Shown piece after piece: positions 57,148 through 64,000 of a DNA stretch of 64,000 nucleotides. A program made the position numbers and the translations under genes. The DNA lies in contig NZ_JACHDS010000001.1 in NCBI RefSeq assembly GCF_014201195.1, forward strand, positions 806,001 through 870,000. The letters run 5' to 3'. The notes beneath the pieces are model-generated. The model was not told the DNA's origin, ran no database searches, and saw only the letters and a program-made list of their open reading frames with translations. The DNA comes from Nocardiopsis mwathae (GTDB lineage: Bacteria; Actinomycetota; Actinomycetes; Streptosporangiales; Streptosporangiaceae). Every line of letters begins with the position of its first letter. Within the stretch, counting starts at the first letter, position 1.

Positions 57148-57744
57148 ATGCCCATGCTTGTGGAACTGCAAGAGAAGCCGGACACCGACGAATACACCAT
57201 GCGTGAGGTGGCGGAGCGGCTCGATGTTCCCGAGGGCTTCCGAGTGGAGATCCTCGGAGGAAGCATCATCGTGTCGCCGCCGCCGGTGCCCAAGCACTAC
57301 GTGATCGCAAACGAGATCTACGATCAGCTGCGACCTGCTCTCACCAGAGACCGTCGTCCGTCGACCAACGGACCGGGGGTCGCCCCCGACGTCGATCAGG
57401 GCGACTACGCAATTCCCGACCTCGTCGTGGTCCCCACCGCTCGGTTCTACGAAGATGAGGGGCTCGTGCCCGCAGCCGACGTCGACTTCGTCATGGAGGT
57501 CGTGTCTACGGGGAATCCTCGCAAGGACATCCTGCTCCTTCCAGAGATTTACGCGGAGTGGGGCATCCCGGTCTACCTTCTCGTCGATCCGCGGACAGGC
57601 CACATCACCCTGTTCACTGAGCCCGAGGAGGGGGTCTACCTGCGGCGGAAGAACTTCCGGTTCGGTGATGAGGTGCGACTGCCGAAGTCGCTCGACTCGA
57701 TTCTCCTCAGTACGGAGGAGTTCCCCCAGTACAGCAGGCGCTGA
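57148..57744 (+). CDS. Uma2 family (DUF820) restriction-endonuclease-fold protein
   Basis: A 198-residue PD-(D/E)XK-fold protein of the Uma2 family, common in cyanobacteria and actinobacteria and of unknown role. Family blocks: YTMREVAERLDVPEGFRVEILGGSIIVSPPPVPKHYVIANEIYDQL, DYAIPDLVVVPTARF, the motif VMEVVSTGNPRKDILLLPEIYAEWGIPVYLLVDP (catalytic Glu-x-Val and Asp/Lys), and DEVRLPKSLDSILLSTEEFP. CAGGAGG lies just upstream. Codon use is less GC-biased than its neighbours (GCAATTCCC, TCTACG, ATTTAC), suggesting recent acquisition. Monocistronic. Confidence 0.9.
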   Translation: MPMLVELQEKPDTDEYTMREVAERLDVPEGFRVEILGGSIIVSPPPVPKHYVIANEIYDQLRPALTRDRRPSTNGPGVAPDVDQGDYAIPDLVVVPTARFYEDEGLVPAADVDFVMEVVSTGNPRKDILLLPEIYAEWGIPVYLLVDPRTGHITLFTEPEEGVYLRRKNFRFGDEVRLPKSLDSILLSTEEFPQYSRR

Positions 57745-57762
57745 GGTTTCCAGAGCGCTGTC

Positions 57763-57806
57763 CCCGCCGCCGTGCCGCTCGCAGCGAGTGCGGCGGCGGG
57801 TTTCTT
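57763..57806 (+). terminator. Intrinsic terminator of the Uma2 gene
   Basis: CCCGCCGCCG (57763-57772) pairs with CGGCGGCGGG (57791-57800), an inner CTCG/CGAG stem lies between, and TTTCTT follows. Confidence 0.8.
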
Positions 57807-57975
57807 GTGTGTGCGGCTCCCGAGGTGAGGCGACCGCGGCCGTCCACATCCGCGTCTCGGAGTGTTGACACCCCTGGAGGACGGTGGTGCACTGAGGGCC
57901 TGCCTGCTGGGTCGGTCATGTGTCGGGCGCGAAGCCGATCATCTCGTCCTTTCGCATGGAAAGGTGCTCCGCAGG

Positions 57976-59094
57976 ATGATGAAGACGCGAGCCGCCGCCC
58001 TTCTGCAGCAGCCGGGACACTGGCAGGTCATCGACGTGGACCTTGCGCCGCCCCAGGTCGGCGAGGTCCTCGTCCGGTTCAAGGTCGCCGGGCTGTGCCA
58101 CTCCGACGAACATGCCGCCACCGGCGACCTACCCGTCGGCCGGACCCCCTTCATCGGGGGGCACGAGGGCTCCGGGGTCATCGAGGCGGTGGGGCCGGGT
58201 GTCACCAGGTTCGAGGTCGGGGACCGCGTGGCCACCAAGTTCGTGCCGAGCTGCGGGTTCTGCGCCTCCTGCTACGCCGGTCGGATGACCATGTGCGACC
58301 TGGGCATGTTCGCGCTGGCCGGGTGTATGCCCGACGGCTCCTACCGGGCCTCCTACATGGGCGAGGACGTCGCCCAGATGACCATGATCGGCACGTTCGC
58401 CCAGCACGCCGTCGCCTCGGAGTACTCCCTGGTCAAGATCCCCGAGGGGGTCTCCTACGAGGCCGCCGCCATGGTGAGCTGCGGGGTGGCCAGCGGGTGG
58501 GGGTCGGTGGAGAACGGAGCCGGGGTCGCCCTCGGCGACACCGTCATCGTCATGGGCGTGGGCGGTGTCGGCATCAACGCGGTGCAGGCCGCGGCGGTGC
58601 GCGGCGCGGCCCATGTGATCGCGGTCGACCCCGTGGAGTTCAAGCGGGAGCAGGCGCTGCTGTTCGGCGCGACGCACACCTTCGCCGAGATGGGCGAGGC
58701 GGCCGACTTCGCGCGCCTGGTCACCGACGGGCGGGGCGCCGACGCAGCGATCGTGTGCGTGGGGGTCACCACCGGGGAGCACGTCGCGCAGGCCTTCTCC
58801 GCGATCGGCGCGCGGTCCACGGTCGTGGTCACCGGCATCGGCGACTCCGGTGCCGTGGGGCTGCCGGTGAACCTCTGGGAGTTGGCGATGACGGAGAAGC
58901 GGATCCAGGGCGTCCTGTTCGGTATGGGCAACCCCGGAGCCGATGTGCCGCGGTTGCTGGACATGTACAGGTCAGGGCGGTTGAAGCTGGATGAACTGAT
59001 CACCCGCCGCTACACGCTCGACGAGATCGACGCCGGATATCGGGACATGCACGACGGAAAGAACATTCGCGGAGTCATCGTGCATGAGGAATAA
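57976..59094 (+). CDS. Zinc-dependent alcohol dehydrogenase (NDMA-dependent type)
   Basis: A 372-residue zinc MDR alcohol dehydrogenase. Catalytic-zinc Cys in VAGLCHSDEHAATGD, GHEGSGVIEAVGPGV, structural-zinc cysteines in FVPSCGFCASCYAGRMTMC, catalytic Cys in AAMVSCGVASGWGSV, and Rossmann VMGVGGVGINAVQAAAV. The HSDEHAATGD and SYMGEDVAQMTMIGTFAQHAV blocks place it in the actinobacterial group whose members carry tightly bound NAD and use N,N-dimethyl-4-nitrosoaniline as artificial acceptor, often working with mycofactocin. ATG 57976 has GAAAGG 11 bp upstream; a longer frame to 57862 is not conserved. No mycofactocin genes are in the window. Confidence 0.9.
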   Translation: MMKTRAAALLQQPGHWQVIDVDLAPPQVGEVLVRFKVAGLCHSDEHAATGDLPVGRTPFIGGHEGSGVIEAVGPGVTRFEVGDRVATKFVPSCGFCASCYAGRMTMCDLGMFALAGCMPDGSYRASYMGEDVAQMTMIGTFAQHAVASEYSLVKIPEGVSYEAAAMVSCGVASGWGSVENGAGVALGDTVIVMGVGGVGINAVQAAAVRGAAHVIAVDPVEFKREQALLFGATHTFAEMGEAADFARLVTDGRGADAAIVCVGVTTGEHVAQAFSAIGARSTVVVTGIGDSGAVGLPVNLWELAMTEKRIQGVLFGMGNPGADVPRLLDMYRSGRLKLDELITRRYTLDEIDAGYRDMHDGKNIRGVIVHEE

Positions 59095-59538
59095 ACGCGA
59101 TATTTTCCGAAGGCCGTGAGTTTGCCGGAAAGGAGGGTGCGGGCGGCGTCCGTCCGGAGTGGAAAGCGCGGTCGGGTGCGGCGCCGAGGAACGGGTGGGT
59201 AAACTCTCGGCGATGGGCGACCTACTCGTTGTTAATTTCCCTTGTGGGGCCGCGTGTGACGTGGTGGAACACGGTTCTCGTTGCGCTTTCTTGATGTCGC
59301 GGTGACCGATTGGTGTCTAGAAGTGCCCCAAACTCGGGGGAATTCGGATCACAGACCGTGAGTCCGTTTTGTGCACGTTTCGGTTGCCGTCGGGAGCCTG
59401 ATCCTTGCCGGTGGCGCGGGACGCAGACCTCGTGCGCGCATGAGGGTGCCGTGCCCAGGGTCGCCGGGGGTCGCCGGTCGGCAATCGAACGCGCTCGACA
59501 GGCGAACCGCTCAGGGCGAAACGTGGGGGAGGCCCTAA
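59095..59538. other. Intergenic region upstream of the Dpp-type operon
   Basis: 444 bp without a credible gene. A weak inverted repeat TTTCCG/CGGAAA (59104-59131) follows the dehydrogenase stop. Promoter elements for the ABC operon could not be placed with confidence; TTGATG at 59291-59296 is a possible -35. Confidence 0.4.
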
Positions 59539-60522
59539 TTGGGGATGTTCCTGGTCAGGCGATTGATCAACTATGTGGTGTTGATCTTTCTCGCATCCTC
59601 CTTCGCCTACCTCCTCGCCGCCACCACGCTCGACCCCCGCAGCAACTTCGAGCAGCTGCAGCCCAAGCCGAGCCAGGAGGCCATCGAGCGCGAGCTCGAC
59701 AAGCTGAACCTGAACGACAACACCCCCCTCGCGCAGCGCTACGCCACCTGGGTCTCCGGTGTGGCCAGGGGCGACTTCGGGCAGACCGTCCAGGGCGGGA
59801 GCGTCAACGAGAACGTGGCCCGCAAGGCCGGTGTCACGCTCCGCCTGATCGTGGCCGGAACCATCATCGGCTGCACGGTCGGCGTGGCGATGGGTGCCTA
59901 CGCGGCGGTGCGGCAGTACCGCGGCTTCGACCGGGTCTCCACCTTTCTCGCCTTCTTCGTGCTGGCGATTCCCACCGTGGTCATCGCGGTCATCCTGCAG
60001 GTCCTCGCTGTGCAGGTCAACGAGTGGGTCGGATTCACGTTATTCCAGTACGGCGGCGAATACACGGCCGGTTTCGAGGGCGGATTCTGGGCCACGTTCG
60101 GCAACCGCGTGCAGCACGCCATTCTGCCCACCGCGACCCTCGCGCTGTCCCTGTTCGCCGCGTTCAGCCGCTACCAGCGCAATATGATGCTCGACGTGCT
60201 CGGTGCCGACTTCGTGCGTACCGCCATGGCCAAGGGGCTCACCCGCCGGGCCGCGCTGTTCAAGCACGCGCTGCGCACCGCGATGATCCCGACGATCACG
60301 TATTTCACCTTCACGTTCGGGATTCTCCTGGCCGGCGCGACGTTCACCGAGAAGATCTACGGCTGGCACGGAATGGGCGCCTGGGTGGTCGACTCCATCG
60401 TCACCAACGACGTGAACGCCGTCGCCGCGGTCACCTGCTTCATGGCGTTCTGCGTCATGGCGGCCTCCTTCTTCTCCGACATCCTGTACGCGTGGCTGGA
60501 CCCGCGCGTCCGGGTGAGCTGA
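59539..60522 (+). CDS. Peptide/nickel-type ABC transporter permease (DppB/OppB-like)
   Basis: A 327-residue permease with six helices. MFLVRRLINYVVLIFLASSFAYLLAATTL is the N-terminal helix; RGDFGQTVQGGSVNENV precedes the core; the EAA-type coupling loop reads VRTAMAKGLTRRAALFKHALRTAMIPTITYF; the end is ILYAWLDPRVRVS. TTG 59539 has GGGGAGG six bases upstream; ATG 59545 is an alternative two codons in. First visible gene of an importer operon that continues with permease, fused ATPases and binding protein. Confidence 0.93.
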   Translation: MGMFLVRRLINYVVLIFLASSFAYLLAATTLDPRSNFEQLQPKPSQEAIERELDKLNLNDNTPLAQRYATWVSGVARGDFGQTVQGGSVNENVARKAGVTLRLIVAGTIIGCTVGVAMGAYAAVRQYRGFDRVSTFLAFFVLAIPTVVIAVILQVLAVQVNEWVGFTLFQYGGEYTAGFEGGFWATFGNRVQHAILPTATLALSLFAAFSRYQRNMMLDVLGADFVRTAMAKGLTRRAALFKHALRTAMIPTITYFTFTFGILLAGATFTEKIYGWHGMGAWVVDSIVTNDVNAVAAVTCFMAFCVMAASFFSDILYAWLDPRVRVS

Positions 60523-60628
60523 GCATGGCCGCCGCCCAGGCCCCCGAACCGCGTGTCCCGGGCACCCCGCGGGGCCCGGACCCGCATCCTCGTTCCCGCC
60601 CCCACCGGAAAGCGTTGGAGAAGACCTC

Positions 60629-61540
60629 ATGAGCATGTCCGCCGAGCGCGTCGCCGACCCCTCCGGAGGCGAGGACAAGCCGACGAGGGTCTCCGGCCGC
60701 TGGTCGTCGGTGCTCCACGAGGTGCTGCGGACCCGCCGCGTGGTGATCGGCCTCGTGATCCTCCTGGGCCTGGTCGCCCTGGCCTGGCTGGGCCCCCTGA
60801 TCAGCCCGTGGGAGTTCACCGAGCGCGACTTCGGGGCGTTCCGCAGCCCGCCGTCGCCCGAGCACTGGTTCGGCACCGACAACACGGGCCGCGACGTCTT
60901 CACCATCACCATGGTGGGCCTGCAGAAGTCCATCATCATCGGCCTGCTCGCGGCGGTCGTCACCACCGTGGTCGCCGCCGTCGTCGGCGCGTTCGCCGGC
61001 TACTTCCTCGGCCTCACCGACAAGGTCCTGATGTGGGTCACCGACCTGTTCCTGGTGCTGCCCAACTTCCTGATCCTGGCGATCCTCTACCCGGCGCTGC
61101 GCGGCACCGGCTGGCTGGTCTTCGTCATCCTGCTGGCCGGGCTGATGTGGATGGTCACCGCCAAGATGGTGCGCGGCATGACGATCTCGCTGAAGGAACG
61201 CGAGTACGTGCTGGCCGCCCGCTACATGGGCGTGCCGCACTACAAGATCATCTTCCGGCACATCCTCCCCAACATGTCGTCGCTGCTGATCGTCGACGCC
61301 ACCATCAACGTCAGCGCGGCGATCATCGCCGAGACCGCACTCTCCTACTTCGGCTTCGGCGTGCAGCCGCCGGACGTGTCCCTGGGCTCCCTCATCGCCC
61401 TCGGGTCCAAGCAGGCGATCACCTTCCCCTGGACCTTCTGGTTCTGCACCGGCTTCCTCGTCCTCCTCGTGCTGGCGGTCAACCTCATCGGCGACGGCCT
61501 GCGCGACGCCCTGGACCCGCAGACCAAGCGCCGGTCATGA
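60629..61540 (+). CDS. Peptide/nickel-type ABC transporter permease (DppC/OppC-like)
   Basis: A 303-residue permease with an N-terminal cytoplasmic stretch, [33 protein letters not shown] (DppC signature), and the coupling loop [28 protein letters not shown]. It ends [15 protein letters not shown]...[14 protein letters not shown]. The 106-bp gap from dppB-like contains no gene. Confidence 0.93.
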   Translation: MSMSAERVADPSGGEDKPTRVSGRWSSVLHEVLRTRRVVIGLVILLGLVALAWLGPLISPWEFTERDFGAFRSPPSPEHWFGTDNTGRDVFTITMVGLQKSIIIGLLAAVVTTVVAAVVGAFAGYFLGLTDKVLMWVTDLFLVLPNFLILAILYPALRGTGWLVFVILLAGLMWMVTAKMVRGMTISLKEREYVLAARYMGVPHYKIIFRHILPNMSSLLIVDATINVSAAIIAETALSYFGFGVQPPDVSLGSLIALGSKQAITFPWTFWFCTGFLVLLVLAVNLIGDGLRDALDPQTKRRS

Positions 61541-61580
61541 CCGGCCCGACCAGCCACAGCTACAGCGGGAGTCAGCGGAG

Positions 61581-63719
61581 ATGACCGGAACGACGATCGA
61601 GACCGAGACGGACGGCAGCGTGACCAAGCGGCGCGACGACCAGACCCCTGTCCTTGAGGTCGCCGACCTCAAGGTGACCTTCCCCGGCAGCGGGAAGAAC
61701 CCCGACGTCACGGCGGTGCGCGGAGTGAGCTACCGGGTGCACCGGGGCGAGATCCTCGGCATCGTCGGCGAGTCCGGGTCCGGCAAGTCGGTCTCCTCCA
61801 TGGCGGCCATGGGCCTGCTGCCCGAGTACGCCCGCGTCAGCGGGTCCATCCGGCTGCACGGCGAGGAACTGCTCGGCCTGGACGACCGCGCCATGTCGAC
61901 CAAGCGCGGCAAGAGCATCGCCATGGTCTTCCAGGACCCGCTGTCCGGGCTGACCCCCGTCTACACCGTCGGCGACCAGGTGGCCGAGGCGGTGCGCGTG
62001 CACAACCCCGGCCTGTCCAAGGCCGCGGCCGCCGCCCGCGCGGTCGACCTGCTCGAACTCGTCGGCATCCCCGAAGCCGAGACCCGCTACCGCGCGTTCC
62101 CGCACGAGTTCTCCGGCGGTATGCGCCAGCGCGTCATGATCGCCATCGCCATCGCCAACGACCCCGACGTCATCATCTGCGACGAGCCCACCACGGCCCT
62201 CGACGTCACCATCCAGGCGCAGATCCTGGAGGTCCTCAAGACCGCGCAGCGCGAGACCGGCGCCGCCATCGTGATGATCACCCACGACCTGGGTGTCGTC
62301 GCCGGGTTCGTCGACCGGGTGCAGGTCATGTACGCGGGGCGGCTGGTGGAGACCGGCGATGTCGACGACGTCTACTACCGCACCCGCATGCCCTACACCA
62401 TGGGCCTGCTCGGCTCGGTGCCGCGGCTCGACGCCGCGGAGAAGACCCCGCTGATCCCGATCAAGGGCAACCCGCCGTCGCTGTCCGACATGCCGCCGGG
62501 CTGCCCGTTCGCGCCGCGCTGCCCGATCGCCGTGGCCGCCTGCCACCAGGAGGAGCCGCCCCTGGTCGCCGTGGGTGGCGAGGGGCACGCCGCGGCGTGC
62601 ATCAGGGCCGCGGAGATCGAGGACAACGGGTGGGAGGCGCACGACGTCTACCCCGTGCCCGACATCCCGCCGAGCCCGCAGTCGTCGATCCGCCGCGAGG
62701 ACCGCGAGGCCGTGCTGGAGGTCGACGACCTCATCAAGCACCACCCGCTGATGAAGGGCGCGGTGTTCAAGCGCCGCGTCGGCACCGTGTACGCGGTCGA
62801 CGGGCTCACCTTCGACATCCGCGAGGGCGAGACGCTGGGCCTGGTCGGCGAGTCCGGCTGCGGCAAGTCGAGCACGCTGATGGAGATCCTCAGCCTGGAC
62901 AAGCCGCAGCGCGGCCGGGTCGTCGTGCTGGGCAAGGAGTCGGGCCGCCTCGGCGCCAAGGAACGCTTCGCGATCCGCCGCGACATGCAGGTGGTGTTCC
63001 AGGACCCGATGAGCTCGCTCGACCCGCGCATGCAGGTCTTCGAGATCATCGCCGAGCCGCTGCGCACCCACGGCCACCCCAAGAACCGGCTGGCCGCGCG
63101 CGTGCACGAGCTGCTCGACCTCGTCGGCCTGGACCCGGCGCACGCCGCCCGCTACCCCCAGGAGTTCTCCGGCGGGCAGCGCCAGCGCATCGGCATCGCC
63201 CGCGCCCTGGCCCTGGAACCGCGGCTGCTGGTGCTGGACGAGCCGGTGTCCGCGCTGGACGTGTCCATCCAGGCCGGCGTGATCAACCTGCTCGACGAGC
63301 TCAAGGCCCGCCTCGGCCTGGCCTACCTGTTCGTCGCGCACGACCTGTCGGTGGTCCGGCACATCGCCGACCGGGTGGCGGTGATGTACCTCGGCAAGAT
63401 CGTCGAGATCGGCGACGTCGACTCCATCTACGGCGCTCCCACCCACCCCTACACCCAGGCGCTGTTGTCGGCGATCCCGGTGCCCAACCCGGAGAAGGAG
63501 CGTGCCCGGACCCACATCGTCCTCAAGGGAGACCTGCCCAACCCCGCCGCCCCGCCGTCGGGATGCAGTTTCCGCACCCGCTGCCAGAAGTTCGCCGTCC
63601 TCGGCGAGAGCGAGCGCGAACGCTGCGTGAATCAGGAACCGGCACTCACACCCCAGGGTGGCGACTCCGCCGACCAGGCGTCGGCCTGCCACTACGCGGA
63701 GGAGCGCGAGCTGCTGTGA
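61581..63719 (+). CDS. Fused Dpp/Opp-type ABC ATPase (DppD-DppF in one chain)
   Basis: A 712-residue protein with two ABC ATPase domains. Domain 1 (about 20-340): Walker [13 protein letters not shown], signature [18 protein letters not shown], Walker [14 protein letters not shown]. Each domain ends in the oligopeptide-transporter C-terminal motif with a Cys-x-pattern ([37 protein letters not shown]), usually an Fe-S or zinc-binding site. Domain 2 (about 375-700): [46 protein letters not shown]. Most relatives encode these as two proteins; the fusion occurs in some actinobacteria. It energises the two permeases upstream; start ATG 61581. Confidence 0.94.
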   Translation: MTGTTIETETDGSVTKRRDDQTPVLEVADLKVTFPGSGKNPDVTAVRGVSYRVHRGEILGIVGESGSGKSVSSMAAMGLLPEYARVSGSIRLHGEELLGLDDRAMSTKRGKSIAMVFQDPLSGLTPVYTVGDQVAEAVRVHNPGLSKAAAAARAVDLLELVGIPEAETRYRAFPHEFSGGMRQRVMIAIAIANDPDVIICDEPTTALDVTIQAQILEVLKTAQRETGAAIVMITHDLGVVAGFVDRVQVMYAGRLVETGDVDDVYYRTRMPYTMGLLGSVPRLDAAEKTPLIPIKGNPPSLSDMPPGCPFAPRCPIAVAACHQEEPPLVAVGGEGHAAACIRAAEIEDNGWEAHDVYPVPDIPPSPQSSIRREDREAVLEVDDLIKHHPLMKGAVFKRRVGTVYAVDGLTFDIREGETLGLVGESGCGKSSTLMEILSLDKPQRGRVVVLGKESGRLGAKERFAIRRDMQVVFQDPMSSLDPRMQVFEIIAEPLRTHGHPKNRLAARVHELLDLVGLDPAHAARYPQEFSGGQRQRIGIARALALEPRLLVLDEPVSALDVSIQAGVINLLDELKARLGLAYLFVAHDLSVVRHIADRVAVMYLGKIVEIGDVDSIYGAPTHPYTQALLSAIPVPNPEKERARTHIVLKGDLPNPAAPPSGCSFRTRCQKFAVLGESERERCVNQEPALTPQGGDSADQASACHYAEERELL

Positions 63720-63788
63720 CCGCATTCGGGAACGGCGCCCCGCGCCGGCCCGGCTACCCCCACAAAGAATCCAGTAGGGAGTTGTCCC

Positions 63789-64000
63789 ATGACCATCAGA
63801 CGAGCGGCCTACATGGCCGCACCCGTCATGGCCCTGGCCCTCATGGCAGGAGCGTGCAGCGGCGGAGGCGGCGGTGACGAAGCCGGTGGGAACGAGGAGA
63901 AGCTCACCGACATCCCCGCCTCCGACATGAACGCGACCGATCGCGACGACCTGGAGGACGGCGGCACGTTCCACTGGGGGATCAACGAGTTCCCCACGCA
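63789..64000 (+). CDS. ABC transporter substrate-binding lipoprotein (DppA/OppA-like), 5' part only
   Basis: The first 70 codons only; the gene runs past the window. The signal peptide MTIRRAAYMAAPVMALALMAGAC ends in a lipobox (MAGAC) and a Gly/Ser linker. The mature start GGTFHWGINEFPT matches the entry of family 5 peptide-binding proteins. AGGGAG lies 8 bp upstream of ATG 63789. With the permeases and fused ATPases it forms one importer; ligand unknown. Confidence 0.85.
   Translation, partial: MTIRRAAYMAAPVMALALMAGACSGGGGGDEAGGNEEKLTDIPASDMNATDRDDLEDGGTFHWGINEFPT

Overview
The window comes from a very GC-rich, morphologically complex actinobacterium, most likely a member of the Nocardiopsaceae or Streptosporangiales (inference). 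The reasons are GC-rich third codon positions throughout, frequent GTG and TTG starts, ATGA/GTGA gene overlaps, a conservon (sensor-like ATPase, roadblock, DUF742 and GTPase cluster), an XRE-DUF5753/DUF397/ATP-binding regulator group, an N-dimethyl-4-nitrosoaniline-type zinc alcohol dehydrogenase and actinobacterial CmtR and PHO-box signatures. I see no rRNA, tRNA, CRISPR array, phage or insertion sequence.

The left 13 kb is a coherent catabolic locus that reads as an N-glycan (high-mannose) utilisation system. It holds a Tat-exported GH85 endo-beta-N-acetylglucosaminidase, a lipoprotein-dependent sugar ABC importer, a GH38 alpha-mannosidase, a GH5 (subfamily 18-like) beta-mannosidase, a YihS-like mannose isomerase and a PfkB fructokinase. 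A LacI regulator is divergently transcribed, and the intergenic region carries two matching operator-like palindromes. The enzymes form a complete path from glycoprotein to fructose-6-phosphate.

From 13 to 34 kb come a secreted tripeptidyl-aminopeptidase-like hydrolase, an LCP cell-wall ligase, a CurA-like reductase, an arylamine N-acetyltransferase, a TAXI-TRAP transporter operon (binding protein, DUF1850, fused permease), an HrpA helicase, a conservon, an orphan type II thioesterase, a lactonase and a complete BioYMN ECF biotin importer. From 34 to 41.8 kb there is a fatty-acid or sterol side-chain operon (FabG plus two acyl-CoA dehydrogenases), a flavin/F420-type oxidoreductase, a glycerophosphodiesterase, and an ATP-binding/XRE/DUF397 regulator group. 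Two members of that group share the 12-bp palindrome ATGCACGTGCAT in the same two-site layout.

From 42 to 48.3 kb lies an ion-homeostasis island: a histidine-rich Zur-controlled zinc-binding lipoprotein, KtrAB potassium uptake, NhaA, a CDF zinc exporter and a divergent CmtR-type repressor. From 48.7 kb onward follow an RND exporter, an anti-sigma-like ATPase, a PhoX phosphatase with a PHO box, an aldo/keto reductase, a Uma2 nuclease-fold protein, a zinc alcohol dehydrogenase and the start of a Dpp/Opp peptide importer operon (B, C, fused DF, and the beginning of the binding protein) that runs off the right edge.
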